DNA of 64,000 nucleotides from Nansenia antarctica. Taxonomy: Eukaryota > Chordata > Actinopteri > Argentiniformes > Microstomatidae. A program made the position numbers and the translations under genes. The stretch covers positions 17,090,106 through 17,154,105 of the forward strand of contig OZ022339.1 of assembly GCA_963989245.1 (NCBI GenBank), read 5' to 3'. The stretch's first letter is position 1; every line of letters starts with the position of its first letter. The notes under the pieces are model-generated. The model ran no database searches, was not told the DNA's origin, and saw only the letters and a program-made list of their open reading frames with translations. Positions 24,801 through 37,500 of the stretch are shown piece after piece.

Positions 24801-27800
24801 GCACGCTTTTGAACAGTTCTGGTTTTCCACTATACACAACAGACCAGGAACTAGTAGGAGAAGTAGGCGATAGTAGGCGGAGTTATGGTGACGTATATTT
24901 TCACGAGACACAACACAGCCACAACAACAGCGACATGGAGGAACTTGAAGCTATCGTATGCCTTTCCCTCGGCATGTGGTATATTATTAACCGTGGTTTT
25001 TTGGAGAGAAAGAGAAAGAGAGAGAGGAAGCTATGTACACATAATAAAGTCATGTTTTTTGAACCCTTAAAACCACTGCCTTCACTTGTCTGCTTTATGA
25101 ACTGTAGTATCATTGTGTGCCGTGTTATTCATATTTGCGGGTTAATAACTTCGGTTTACCGTGGGTTAGGATAACAATTCAAACGTGTCCGGATAGGGGA
25201 GAGGACAGGGAATCCAAAACCATTTGAATGGTGTCGATCCTACACTCCTATCACGGCCGACACAGCGCGGAGCGAATTCCCTGGTAAAACGTTTCTCTCC
25301 CCCCGCTGTCAACGGGAGATTCAACCAGCAGGCGCGGTGCTGCAGGAAGCAGTGGGTGAACTCCCGGTTTATTGAGTTTACGGTTAAAAGCATAACTTCT
25401 CGGGGTGTCAGCGCGGTGGTTAAGGGCTCAAAATGACCGTATACCGATGGTGAAGTTAGCAAAGGAGTATTGTGTTTGTACCACCTCCACAGCCGGTGTT
25501 ATTCACGGGCAAAGACGGTGCATAATAGCGATTTTTGTGTTATGCTTGTTGTAAATAAAAGTTCTATGATGCATTGAAATGACATTAAACTAAGATAATA
25601 CGATGGTCAGCATAATTTTTCGAATCTTTATTAATAAGCTATTACAGAAACTGTAGTGACATTTTCCAAGAGCGAATGTGGTATTTAAAGAAATCTATGA
25701 ACATGGGATGACGATTTCCATTGACCAATCAATGGTGTGCAGCGTCACACGTCACACGCAGCCTGGCAAAAAGGTTCCGGGTCTAAATTTGGTTCCTGGT
25801 ATCGAAGGGTAGCTAAAGAAGCGACCCGAACCGAGCCGAGGCGACCCGGGCCGACAAATTGAAAAGCGCCAAAGACCCGGGCTGGCCCTGTAATGGAAAA
25901 GGGGCTATAGCCATCCTGCCACAACACTCTATCCAAAACACACCAACTTAATGACTGACATCATGTAACTAATGCTGATAACTATGTTACAGAGAGGGCC
26001 AGGATCAGGGTGTGTCCTGACTCCAGATCTACTGCTACTAAATGTATGAAGCAGATATATGCATACCTTGGGCATTATACAGAACACAACAGATAAGTGA
26101 TACTGACTTAATAAAGCAGTAGCCCACCCTTCTTAGCCATCTCTTTACAGAACGTGTCGTTTGTGTGACAGCTGCAGTTGAAGGACCCTGGGGAGTTTCT
26201 ACAGGAGCTGCTAGTGGGACATGCGGAGGGTGACACACACTCATCCAGGTCAACGCACCCTGCCTTCCCGTGCCCTTTCTCCCCTGTGGTATCCCAGCCA
26301 CTGCCACACTGGCACTCGTACCCGCCCACCCAGTTCGAGCAGGTGGCCGCGGGATGGCAGCCTCCGTTGTCCTGTTGGCACTCGTCCAGGTCGACACATA
26401 GGGGCCCGATGCCCAGAAAGCCTCGCGTGCACTCGCACAGGAACGACCCGGGGGAATTGTGGCAGCGGGCGCGAGGGTGGCACGGCGCCAGGACGGAGCA
26501 TTCGTCCACGTCCTCGCACCAGGTCCCGTTGCCCGCGTGGCCTGGGGGACAGTGGCACGAGAAGGAGCCCGGAACGTTCCAACACCTCGCTATGGGATGG
26601 CACGCCGGAGTGCTACGATTCTCACACTCGTCGGTGTCCACGCAAGCGGCGTCCTCCTCGTGGTACCCCTCGGGGCAGGAGCAGTAGTGCGCGCCAGGCA
26701 GGTTGGAGCACACCTGGTCGGAGCGGCACGTCGCGTCGAGGCGGCATTCGTCCACGTCCTCGCAGCCCGACCCCCGGGGCTGGTACCCCTCCACGCAGGG
26801 GCACAGGAAGGAACCCACCGTGTTGTTGCATGCTGCGTGATTCGGGCACGGGCTCTCCTCTGGGTCGCTGCACTCGTCTACGTCCTTGCACTCCGTCGTA
26901 CCGTTCGGGAGGAAGCCGCGGTCGCAGGGACACCGGTAGGAGCCGGGGACGTTGACGCAGGTGGAGTAGGGCCGGCAGATGGAGGTGTCGTCGTCCGACT
27001 CGGAACACTCGTCCACGTCGACGCACTCGGTGGCGTTTTTGCTCCTGAAGCCCTGGTGGCACGAACAGACGAAGGACCCCACGGTATTCACGCACGTCCC
27101 GTCGGCGCAGAGCTGCCACGGAACAGCCGACGAGCACTCGTCTACGTCCTCACACCGGTCGTCTCTGCTAGAGAACCCCCTGTCACACGGGCACAGGTAG
27201 CTTCCCGGGGTGTTGACGCAGGTGCTGTGCTCAGGGCATGACGAGTTGTCGGAACATTCGTCGATATCCGTGCAGTCTGTGGCGTTGCGTTGGTATCCTT
27301 CCCAGCAGTCGCAGAGAAAGGAACCGGCTGTGTTCCGGCAGTCGGAGACGTTCGGGCACAGCGCCAAACCCAAGGAACACTCGTCCACGTCCGAACACAG
27401 CGAGTGATTGGTTAGGAAGCCCAGGTGGCAGGGGCAGAGGTAGCTACCCTCCACGTTGGCACAGGCACTGTTAGCAGGACAGGTGAAGTTGCCCGTCTCG
27501 CACTCGTCCTCGTCCTCGCAGTGTGTCCTGTTGCCGCGGTAACCATCCCAGCAGTCACAGCGATAGGAGCCGTCCGTGTTGAAGCAGTGTGACGACTCCG
27601 GGCAGGACCTCGCCTCAGATTGGTCGCATTCGTCCACGTCCCCGCAGTCTGTCCCGTTGCCGTAGTAACCGTCCTGGCAGCGGCAGTAGAAGGAGCCCTG
27701 CGCGGGGCGGCACTGGGCGCGGATGTGGCACTCGCTGTTAGCATTCAGACAACTGCCTTCAGTCACACACGTCTCCTGGCCGTAGAGCAGACCCAGGGTG

Positions 27801-28541
27801 CAGGTACAGTCAAAGGCTCCAGGGGTGTTATGGCAGGTCATATTCCCCCCGCAGGAAGAGGGTGAGAGGCACTCGTCCACGTCCTCACAGGCATACCCGT
27901 CACCCTGGTATCCTGCCAGGCACCGGCAGACGTAAGATCCGTCTGTGTTGTTGCATGTGGCAAGATGGCTGCAGTCGTCGGGCTGGGTGGAGTTTTCAGC
28001 ACACTCGTCAACATCCTGGCAGTCAAAGCCAGTGCCCTTGGTGCCAGGCGGGCAGGCACAGGCAAAGGACCCAGCCATGTTTGAGCAGCTGGCGACTGGA
28101 TGGCATCCTCCATTTTGTGTTTGGCACTCGTCAATGTCTATAATTCATCCAAAATGGGACAGTGTCAGGGAAACAGGCCCAAACAGTGCTAAAAGAAAGC
28201 TCAAAAGAACACAGTAGATCACTCTAAACAAAACAGTGATAATGAGGAATACAATTGTGCTTCTTTTGCACCAGGCAACCTCAATCAAGCACAGATAAGT
28301 ATTTAGAAATAATGTTTAGTACTATTTGAACCTATGTCTGCACATTGATGATAAGGGAGAAGGAAGGGGCTTACCAGTGCAGTTGATCCCATCGCCAGTG
28401 AAGCCACTGAGACAGAAGCAGACGTGACTCCCTACAGTATTGAGACACTGGGCAAACTCATTGCAATCCTGCTCCCCAGTCCCACACTCATCCACATCTG
28501 AGAGACAGGAACAAAGATGTAGCAAGTAGGCAGAGATTTAA

Positions 28542-28589
<48 letters not shown>

Positions 28590-31500
28590 ATGGTACATGG
28601 GAAAACGGTTTATGTCTGCATTTCCGGGGACATGGCAGCATAAAACACCGACTTGGTACATGTATATACTGTATATGTTCATCTGACAAAACATTTAAAA
28701 GTCTTTAAACTCACATCATGTAATTGAAGATCATGTATTTTGCAAAATAGTTGCCCCTAAAGCTGTGTAGTAACTGTGTTAACATGCTGTTACACAGTGA
28801 AGTAAGAGCTGTTTTTGTAATTACACGTGTGGAACAAAGATCATGATTGATGCCCCCCTGTATTTTTATATCAAGTGTCAAGATGTTTTCACATTTCAAC
28901 AATGCTAAACTATGTGCCATCTAAATCCTGTCTGAGGGAGAGAGCGCTGCAGAGAATGGAGAACTATATACGTGCTCTTACCCATGCAAGTTGTCCCATT
29001 TAGTCGATAGCCCAGTTTGCAGATACAGGCGAAGGATCCTGGCATATTCACACACTCGGTCTCATTCTGGGGACACATGTTCTTCTCACACTCATCTATG
29101 TCTGAGCAGGTGAGTCCATCTCCCTCGAAGCCCAGGTCACACACACACTGGTACCCGGCGGGAGAGGGGTGGCATAGGCCGTAGGGGTGGCAGGCGGGGG
29201 CACACCGGCGACTGGGGGCCACGCACGTATCGTTGTAGGCCACTGTTCCGTTTGTGCAGGAGCAGACGAAAGCTCCTGGGGAGTTGACACACTGTGAGAT
29301 GGAGGGGCAGGCGGAGACACCGGGGAGGGCACACTCGTCCACGTCCCGGCAGGAGAAGCCATCCCCCTCGAAGCCCCCCTGGCAGGAGCAGGAGAAGTCC
29401 CCGGGCACGTTGGTGCACCGAGCCCGCGGGTGGCAGGTGGCCTCGGCGCCGCACTCGTCCACGTCATCACACCGGGTGCCGTTCCCTGTGAAGCCGTGTT
29501 TACAGGTGCAGGTGTGGGAGCCCACCGTGTTCAGACAAGTGGCGTTCCAGTGGCAGGGAGTGCCCACTTTACACTCGTCCACGTCTGCGCACGCTGTAGT
29601 CTCCGTGGGCCGGGTGAAGCCCGGCTGGCAGGGGCACTCGTAGGAGCCCTCTGTGTTGGAGCAGTGCTCGTTGGTCATACAGGGATCCTCCAGCTCCTGG
29701 CATTCGTCTATGTCCTGGCAGATGGTGCGGTTGACCAGGTCGAACCCTTGCAGACACTGGCAGGTGAAGGAGCCCTCGCTGTTGACGCAGATGGATTTGT
29801 TATGACAACCTCCGTTGTCCGCCAGACACTCGTTGACGTCGCTGCAATGGATCGCCCCGTCACCGGAGTAGCCCTCCTGGCAGCTGCAGTTGTACGTCCC
29901 TGGCAGGTTGGCGCAAAGGGCGTTGGAGTGGCACTGCTGGGCCAGCGAGCACTCGTCCACGTCCGCGCAGGTGATGCCGTTGCCCGTATACCCCGCTAGG
30001 CACTCGCAGCTGAAGGTGCCTGGGGAGTTGGCGCAGACGGAGTGCGGGCTACAGAGCCCCATGACGCACTCATCCATGTCCTGGCATTGGGATTCGTTGA
30101 AGGTGTAGCCTGCGCGACAGTCGCAGTAGAACAACCCCGCTGTGTTGACACACACGGCGCTAGTGGGGCAGATGTCGGGGGTGGCGCACTCGTTGATGTC
30201 TGTGCACTCGCGTCCGTCCCCTACAAACCCGGGGAGGCAGGAACAGTCGTAACTGCCCAGGACGTTGCTACACGCGGCGTTGGGGTCACACGCGTTGTCT
30301 CCATTACACTCGTTGATGTCCACGCAGGTCACTCCGGTCCCTACGAAGCCGTCGTGGCAGGTGCACCGATACGAGCCCAGCGTGTTGACGCAGTCGGCGA
30401 ACAGGCTGCAGCGGCTGTCTTCACACTCGTCCACGTCCTCGCACGTCTTTCCGTTGCTCCGGTAACCGGGGCTGCAGGTGCAACGGTAAGAGCCGGGCAG
30501 ATTCTTACAGCCTTTGTAGCCGAAGGAGGCAGAGCAGACGCCAGGAGTCTCAGAGCACTCGTCTATGTCCAGACACAGGTAGTTCCCATTGCCCTTGTAG
30601 CCCGCGTTACAGATGCACACGTAGGAGCCGGGGTTGTTGGTACAGGTAGCGTTCCAGTGGCAGATGCCCCGGGTGGTACATTCATTAATGTCAGTACACT
30701 GGAAACCATTCCCTGTGAAGCCGGCCCTGCACTTGCAGTCCCGTGAGCCCTCTATGTTGGTGCAGACAGCATCGCCGTGGCACCCTCCGTTTTCAGTCTG
30801 GCACTCGTTGACGTCCTGGCACTGGAGGCCGTCTCCTGAGTAGCCCGGCAGACACACACAGCTGTAGCTGCCCAGAGTGTTGTTACAGCGGGCACGGGGG
30901 TCACAGCCGTGGTGGTCTGTCGTACACTCGTCGATGTCTGTGCACAGTTGTCCATCTCCCTTGTAGCCAATCAGACACACACAGAGGAAACTACTGTCTT
31001 TGGTCTTGAGGCACTCTGCATGGGTGTGGCATAGTTCTCCCACCGATTCACAGTCACTCAGGTCTGAAACTGAAAGAATAGAGGGGGAAGGGAGAGAGAA
31101 AGTGACATGATGAGAGAGGACCACACCCGATTAGAGATAAGAATATTAGTTTCAAGTTTCAAGTTTTATTGTTATGTCACATTACACCAGTGTAAAAGAG
31201 TAACATTTGTAGGCTTCGGTTCCTGACATTGCAGCACAAGACAATGAGGCAATTAGCTATTTGATTTAGAAATTCATAAGAGACACTTGATCCTATTAAT
31301 CCAACACATATTAACATTACAAACTCAACTAATCCGACATTACAGGTGCATCTCAAAATGTTTTAATATCGTGGAAAAGTTCATTCTTTTCCGTAATTTA
31401 ATTCAAAAAGTGAAACTTTTATATATTCTAGATTCATTACACATAAAGTGAAATATTTCAAGCCTTTTTTGTTTTAATGTTGATGATTATGTTGATGATT

Positions 31501-34500
31501 ATGGCTTACAGCTCATGAAAATCAAAAATGAAAATGTTTCATTTCATGTGTAATGAATCTAGATTCTAGAATATATGAAAGTTTCACTTTTTGAATTAAA
31601 TTACAGAAAATAATGAACGTTTCCATGATATTAAATGTTTTGAGATGCACCTGTATATACATATATACGTTTATATGATCTATGATGAACGGCAGGACGT
31701 GTCGAGACAGAATCACACATTGCAAAGCCACTGACTCATATCTGTAACCAATCATTTCAAACCGGCATATTTCCCAACCAAATGAAAATAGCAAAGGTCA
31801 TTCCTATCTACAAAAATGGAAACAAGCACAGTTTTTCCAACTATAGACCAATTTCTCTCCTTCCTCGGTTTTCAAAAATATTAGAAAAACTTTTTGTAGT
31901 AAGACTGGACGATTTTATAGAAAAACAAAACCTACTGAGTGACCATCAATTTGGATTTAGAGCAAATCGATCCACTACAATGGCAGTGATGGAATTGATT
32001 GAAAAAATATCCACACAAATTGAAAGTAAAGATTATACTGTAGGGATATTCATAGATCTAAAGAAGGCATTTGATACTATTGATCATAGATTATTAATAA
32101 GAAAACTTGATAGATATGGCATTAGAGGGATAGCAAATTTATGGATTAGAAACTATCTTGATAATAGACACCAGTATGTACAAATAAACAATGATAAATC
32201 TGAACTGCTAAAGCGGGGTACACACAGGGGCGCCGCTAGGGGGTGGTAAGTTAGGACGATTCTAAGGGCCCAGCACTGACAGGGGCCCATGAGAATCTTT
32301 AAAAAAAATATATATATATTTATAAATAATATTATTATTTTTTTTATCATAAGGACGTTAATGTAGCCGAATTCAAATTATAATTCTATGTATTAAAAAA
32401 AGTCACAAAAGAAACAAACTGGAGTTTTGTTTCTCTATGTTTAACACAATTAAGCCTTATTATTATTTACCCCTCTATTTATTCACTGCATGGTTCAGTC
32501 CACCGCGCGTGAGCTGCTAGACGAGAGGAACGTTACCGCAAATATTCTGACAAGGTTTCCATGACCAACATGTCCTGCTGTAGTATGTGTGTGGGACAGA
32601 TGGAGGACAGCCAGATTGGAAATGCATCAAATGTGCGTGTGTGTGCGTGGACGATGTCGTGAAAGGCAAAGCCAAAGTCAGGGTCTCAAAAGAGAAAAGT
32701 AAAGAAAATCACTAAAAACAGTGGTTTAGTGATCTAATCACTGCGTGGATGATCTAGTTAGCTCGCTATAGCTAATTAACATTAACTTCAAGTATAGTTA
32801 ACTTACAGTGCACTGTCAGTATAATTTCAGTTAAATGTATGAGATGAGGGCAATTTTGGTCCAAATATAGGTTATTAGAGCTCAGTGAATTTGTATCCAG
32901 CAGCTATGCACTCTTGCTATAGCTAGCTAACTAGTATAATGTTACATGCTAATGACGTCATGCACAGATGCAGCCTCCCAGTTGAAGGAGAAGGGGGTGG
33001 GCAGTAGGAGTTTGGGGTTAACAAACATATTTTGAATATTTTAATGTATGCTGCATTACCATGCAAGCATTGAATACAACTTTAGCTAATATTCATATTT
33101 AGTTAATAGTTCTTCCAGTAATTGCAATAACATTGACCACTGGCATCTTAATAATATTGTTAGCTAGCTAGATAACATTTAAGTTAGCCAATCTGGTGTA
33201 ATGTATGTGTTATTATGTTAATACTATTATAGGACATATTATGAATTATGTACCTATGGATACTCCATGCCAGGGCCCTCTTCAAGCAAGGCAGCCAGAG
33301 AGGAGAGCAGAGGTGGTGGGGTAGTGGTGGTCTAGTAGTGGATAGTGAGTTGGACTTGTGATCGGAAGGTTGTGAGTTCAAATCCCGCCTGAAACCTCAC
33401 CACTACTAGTGTGCCCTTGAGTAAGGCACTTAGCCCTCAGTTACTCCAGGGGGAATGTCCCTGTAATTCGTAATTGTTTGGATTAAAAGTGTCTGCTAAA
33501 TGGCAAAATTAATAAAATAATTTTTTTAATAAGATAAATAAAGAGGCAGAAGAAGAAGAGCAAGAAGTAACAAAGGACAATGACAGCAGCACAGCAAGTT
33601 GGCTTCATCACTAGATTTCAAGGATCTTATTAAAGATTTTGCTACTAAGAAGGCCCAGCGTTTAGCTTTGATTTGATTTGATCTCTTTACTCCTATCTTG
33701 AATCGTTGTGCATTAGGCTAGATATAGTTTTTAGCTCTCCAGGTATACTATTCCACAGTACTGCCGCAGTGTAAAAATAAAAATCTTCCCATTTCACTAT
33801 TCAATTTCGCTGGCACCATGTCTGTGTTGCTCCCTCTTGTATAAGACACGTTTGTCTTTGTGTGAAACAAGCAATGCTGAGTCAGTAAATATCTATCTGC
33901 TGTAATTCTTCATTGATCTAATCCTGACAGTATTATGGCCAACTGATCTTTACAAGATCTACATTTATTTAGACACAATACCACCCCATTAAAATTATAT
34001 TTTTTACTTTTTGTGTGATTTATACTTTTATAATTGGGTTCCAATCTTCATTTAATTATACTTTTGTCCTTGTGTTGTTCAAGTCTTCATTTAATAAGTT
34101 AAAGAATGTTGAGATTTCTTTGCTGAATTGTTGATTCCTGTATTAACTGTAATTTTAAATTACATTTACAAAAGATGTCCATCATTGGATTTCTTGCAGT
34201 GCATCAATAGTTCATCAACTTCAACCGGGTTTAGGTTGATGGGTGGTTTAGGTGGGGAGGCCCAAAATGATATTCTGTCATGTAGTCCAGTCAATCTGTG
34301 GTTTAACCCAGGGGAAATTGCAATAGTAATCATTCAAGTTTTTTTGTGATCCCTAGGGACAACCAAATAACATATTAAAAGTCTTAGTCTTAATATTTAT
34401 TGGATCAAGGTAAATTCAGGGGTCGAAAATGTGGGTTTTTGTGCCAGGCGCAACACAGCCAGTTAATAGGATTAAAAAATTAACTAATAGATATCACCAT

Positions 34501-37500
34501 GAAACTTCCCCAGTTAATCACTTACATTAAGACTACTATTTTTTGTATTACAAGTTTTCTGAAATATTATGTTTAAATATGCAAATTAGGCATTATCTAA
34601 TGAAATATGTGCTAATTTGCATAACATTCAAGATCAGAAATCTGAACATTGGATAAAGCCAGGTTAAAAATTCTTGTTTCATCTTGTTGTCATATTAGAG
34701 TCAAGGTCCTCTATAACAGGGAATTTGGATAACTCTTTTTATCACTCCATAAATCTGAAAATGCTGTCAACAGCCATAAAAAGTAAGCTTTGCCATGTTT
34801 TTAGGAGTAAATGTTACATAAATCAGGCTATGAATGATATATTAACAAACCCCTCTATAGCAGAACTCGGAATGTAGATAGGAATACAACTGGAAAGTTT
34901 GGTGTATGTAAGTGCTACTGAAGTGGAGATTTCTGGCTCAGAGTATGAGATTTTTTTTTTTTTGAGAAAACGGCCATTACCCACAATTATATTTTTATTT
35001 TATTGTATTCAAACAAAGTCAATCAAATTAGTTTATAACACATTTATTATCATTGACATTTCGGAACATAGAGAAATGTTAATGTTTTTCTATGAAAACC
35101 ATGTTGCATATCATATACAGATTAAACACTTCAATGAGAAATAAACCACATAAACCTATAAACCTATTAAAACTTTATAAATACAATATTTAAAAAATTA
35201 GACCAAGCTTGAAATATGCCTTTACTGTAGGCCTACATGTAACCTTCACTCCATGTCCTCATCCCAATGTTGTGCCGACATATTCGCGCACACACCTCTG
35301 CATTCTGAACAGGCTACAGAGCAATCAAGTCCTTGACGACGGCATTTGCAGCGCATAGTGCCACAACCTGACTTGCAATTACAGCGCACAAGCTCCAACA
35401 AGTATTGAGGAGCAGGGTCCTGGTCAGAATGGATGGGAATGAGGCATGAGTCTTGGATCCTCCAGCCCCATTCCTCTGGTGGTAGCGAGTTTCCCATCCA
35501 TTCCTGAACCTGATGGTACACTCTGAAGCTGTGAAGCATGGCAGACGACGATGTTGGCGGCAAGTTGCGAGGGTGGATAGCCGTTTTGCTGTCAGTCACT
35601 TTAGTATAAAAACTTTTCAGCCTGAGGTCATTGAGAGAATCCATTTCTGCTCCTTTGTAGATTAGTATCATTGCCCTTTCCCCTGCAGCAGCAATGTCAT
35701 CCTTGGTAGCAGATTGTTTCTGAAAAATGCTGGCCTGTACTCTGAATGAGTCGCTTTCTCTAACCAGACCCAGAGATACCCCTTTCCCAACCCCAAAGAG
35801 TCTGGATGTTGTATCACAGCCAAGCATGGCATGCGCGAATAAAGCCAGCCAGAGCCTGACATCAAATGGCCAACTGCGCCAAGGAAACTCATGAGCACAT
35901 GGAACCCACCAAGTCGGAGAACGATAGATTTCAATGGACTGCCAGGTGCTTCACTTTCAATAATTGTCATCGCTTTCCACCATAGTGGTTGATCAAAGGT
36001 TAGAATTGGAGTGACCTGGTAGCGAGCTGCGTGATCATGAACGAACTGCAGAGTGGAATGAATGCAAGTCAGATCTCCTGGATCCATGTCAATCATGGGT
36101 AGGAAGATGACTGACGACTGACCAGGCTGATCTCCAGTGTTGAGCATTTTCATCATCCCGGACCATCCAGGCCTTGAGCATTTGCCGAGCAGCAAGGACA
36201 GCTTCCAGAGTCTATCAGCAGGCGTCTCTCTATCGTCTTCAGAGTGCTCTTCACATTCCCTGTAGGTAAGATTCTTGAGGCCCCCAGACTTCTGTACATA
36301 TGGAACAATGTTAATGCGTCCGACATCTGTTAGGTCCTTTGCTGTCACCTTGATACGTGGAATGATGGAAGCTTGTTCAATTTTGGGGGTGATGCATGCA
36401 ATAATTCCCATGCCATGGAACATTCCATGGCCATCAATTGTTCGGATATTATGGTCAGCATTATCAGCAACATATTGTATGAAGTGCCCAGGTGTGAGTC
36501 CACGTACCTCAAGTTTCTCAGCTACTACTAATGTGTTTTATTGTATTGAGTGGTAGAATTAAAGAAATGTCTAATCCTTTGTTTGAACTAGGCTACTTAC
36601 CAGTGACAGCTGTACACACACTGTGGCTAGCTAGCAAACGTCAGCTAACCGCTAGCGAAGAGTAACCTGTAATTCAATGCAGCAAAAATGACGATTGATG
36701 ACAATTATAAATGTGTTTTATTGTATTGAGTGGTAGAATTAAAGAAATGTCTAACATCTTTGTTTGAACTACTTACCAATGACAGGCTGGGAGTGGTGTT
36801 TTCATTGTGTAATTGTACTGAAATTACGTCATTCACTTCATTAATCAATGATGCATCAAGTTGTGTGTTATATATTGTATTCACAGGATGGGGGGGGGGG
36901 GGGGGGGGGGCGTGACACATGATGAGGAACATTTGTGATGAAAGCCAGTCTAGCGCTAAACCAGTCGCAGAAAATGAGAGTGAAACTTATTGTGTCAACA
37001 ATATTTGGTTTCGTTTTTTTTTCTCATAACACGCAACTTTAAGTTTTAAAATGTATTTTCATAAATATGTAGTAATGTGTTTTTAGCATGTTGATGTTCT
37101 CTCAGTATGTTGGGATCTTATAAAAATGCAGTTAGACGTTCGTAGCGATGTAACACTGTTAGCAGCGTTTGTTGTGGTTTCATCAGTGACTTTTCTCCCA
37201 TTCTGTGTTTGAGGTGCACCAACATTCAAATACTCGTGTCGTCTTCAATTTCTGTCCGATTTCAATGTGTGACACATCATTTGAAAGCTTACAATCTGTA
37301 TTTTCAGAATATGTAAAAAACTGAAAGTGTGTGTTGGCAACTGATTGATGAAAACATTGTCTGGCGTCACATTTGGCAAATAAGTGGGTGTTGGGGTAGT
37401 TGTACCCCTAATACAGGTATAAGACTTAAGAATATCCTCTGAAAAAGTGTTTTATTGGAAAGATTGACCCCCAAAACATAGGAAAAGACACCAAATATGT

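Noticed and set aside
26178..30746. Several plus-strand frames of 100-260 codons opposite the EGF exons
   Set aside because: They are antisense shadows of GC-rich EGF repeats. Their His/Ser/Thr-rich and Ala/Val-rich composition follows from the repeat codons.
26128..31069. A fibrillin or latent TGF-beta-binding protein gene
   Set aside because: There are many calcium-binding EGF modules but no eight-cysteine TB domains. The downstream NIDO, AMOP, VWD, SEA and membrane exons join in phase, so it is a mucin-like membrane protein.
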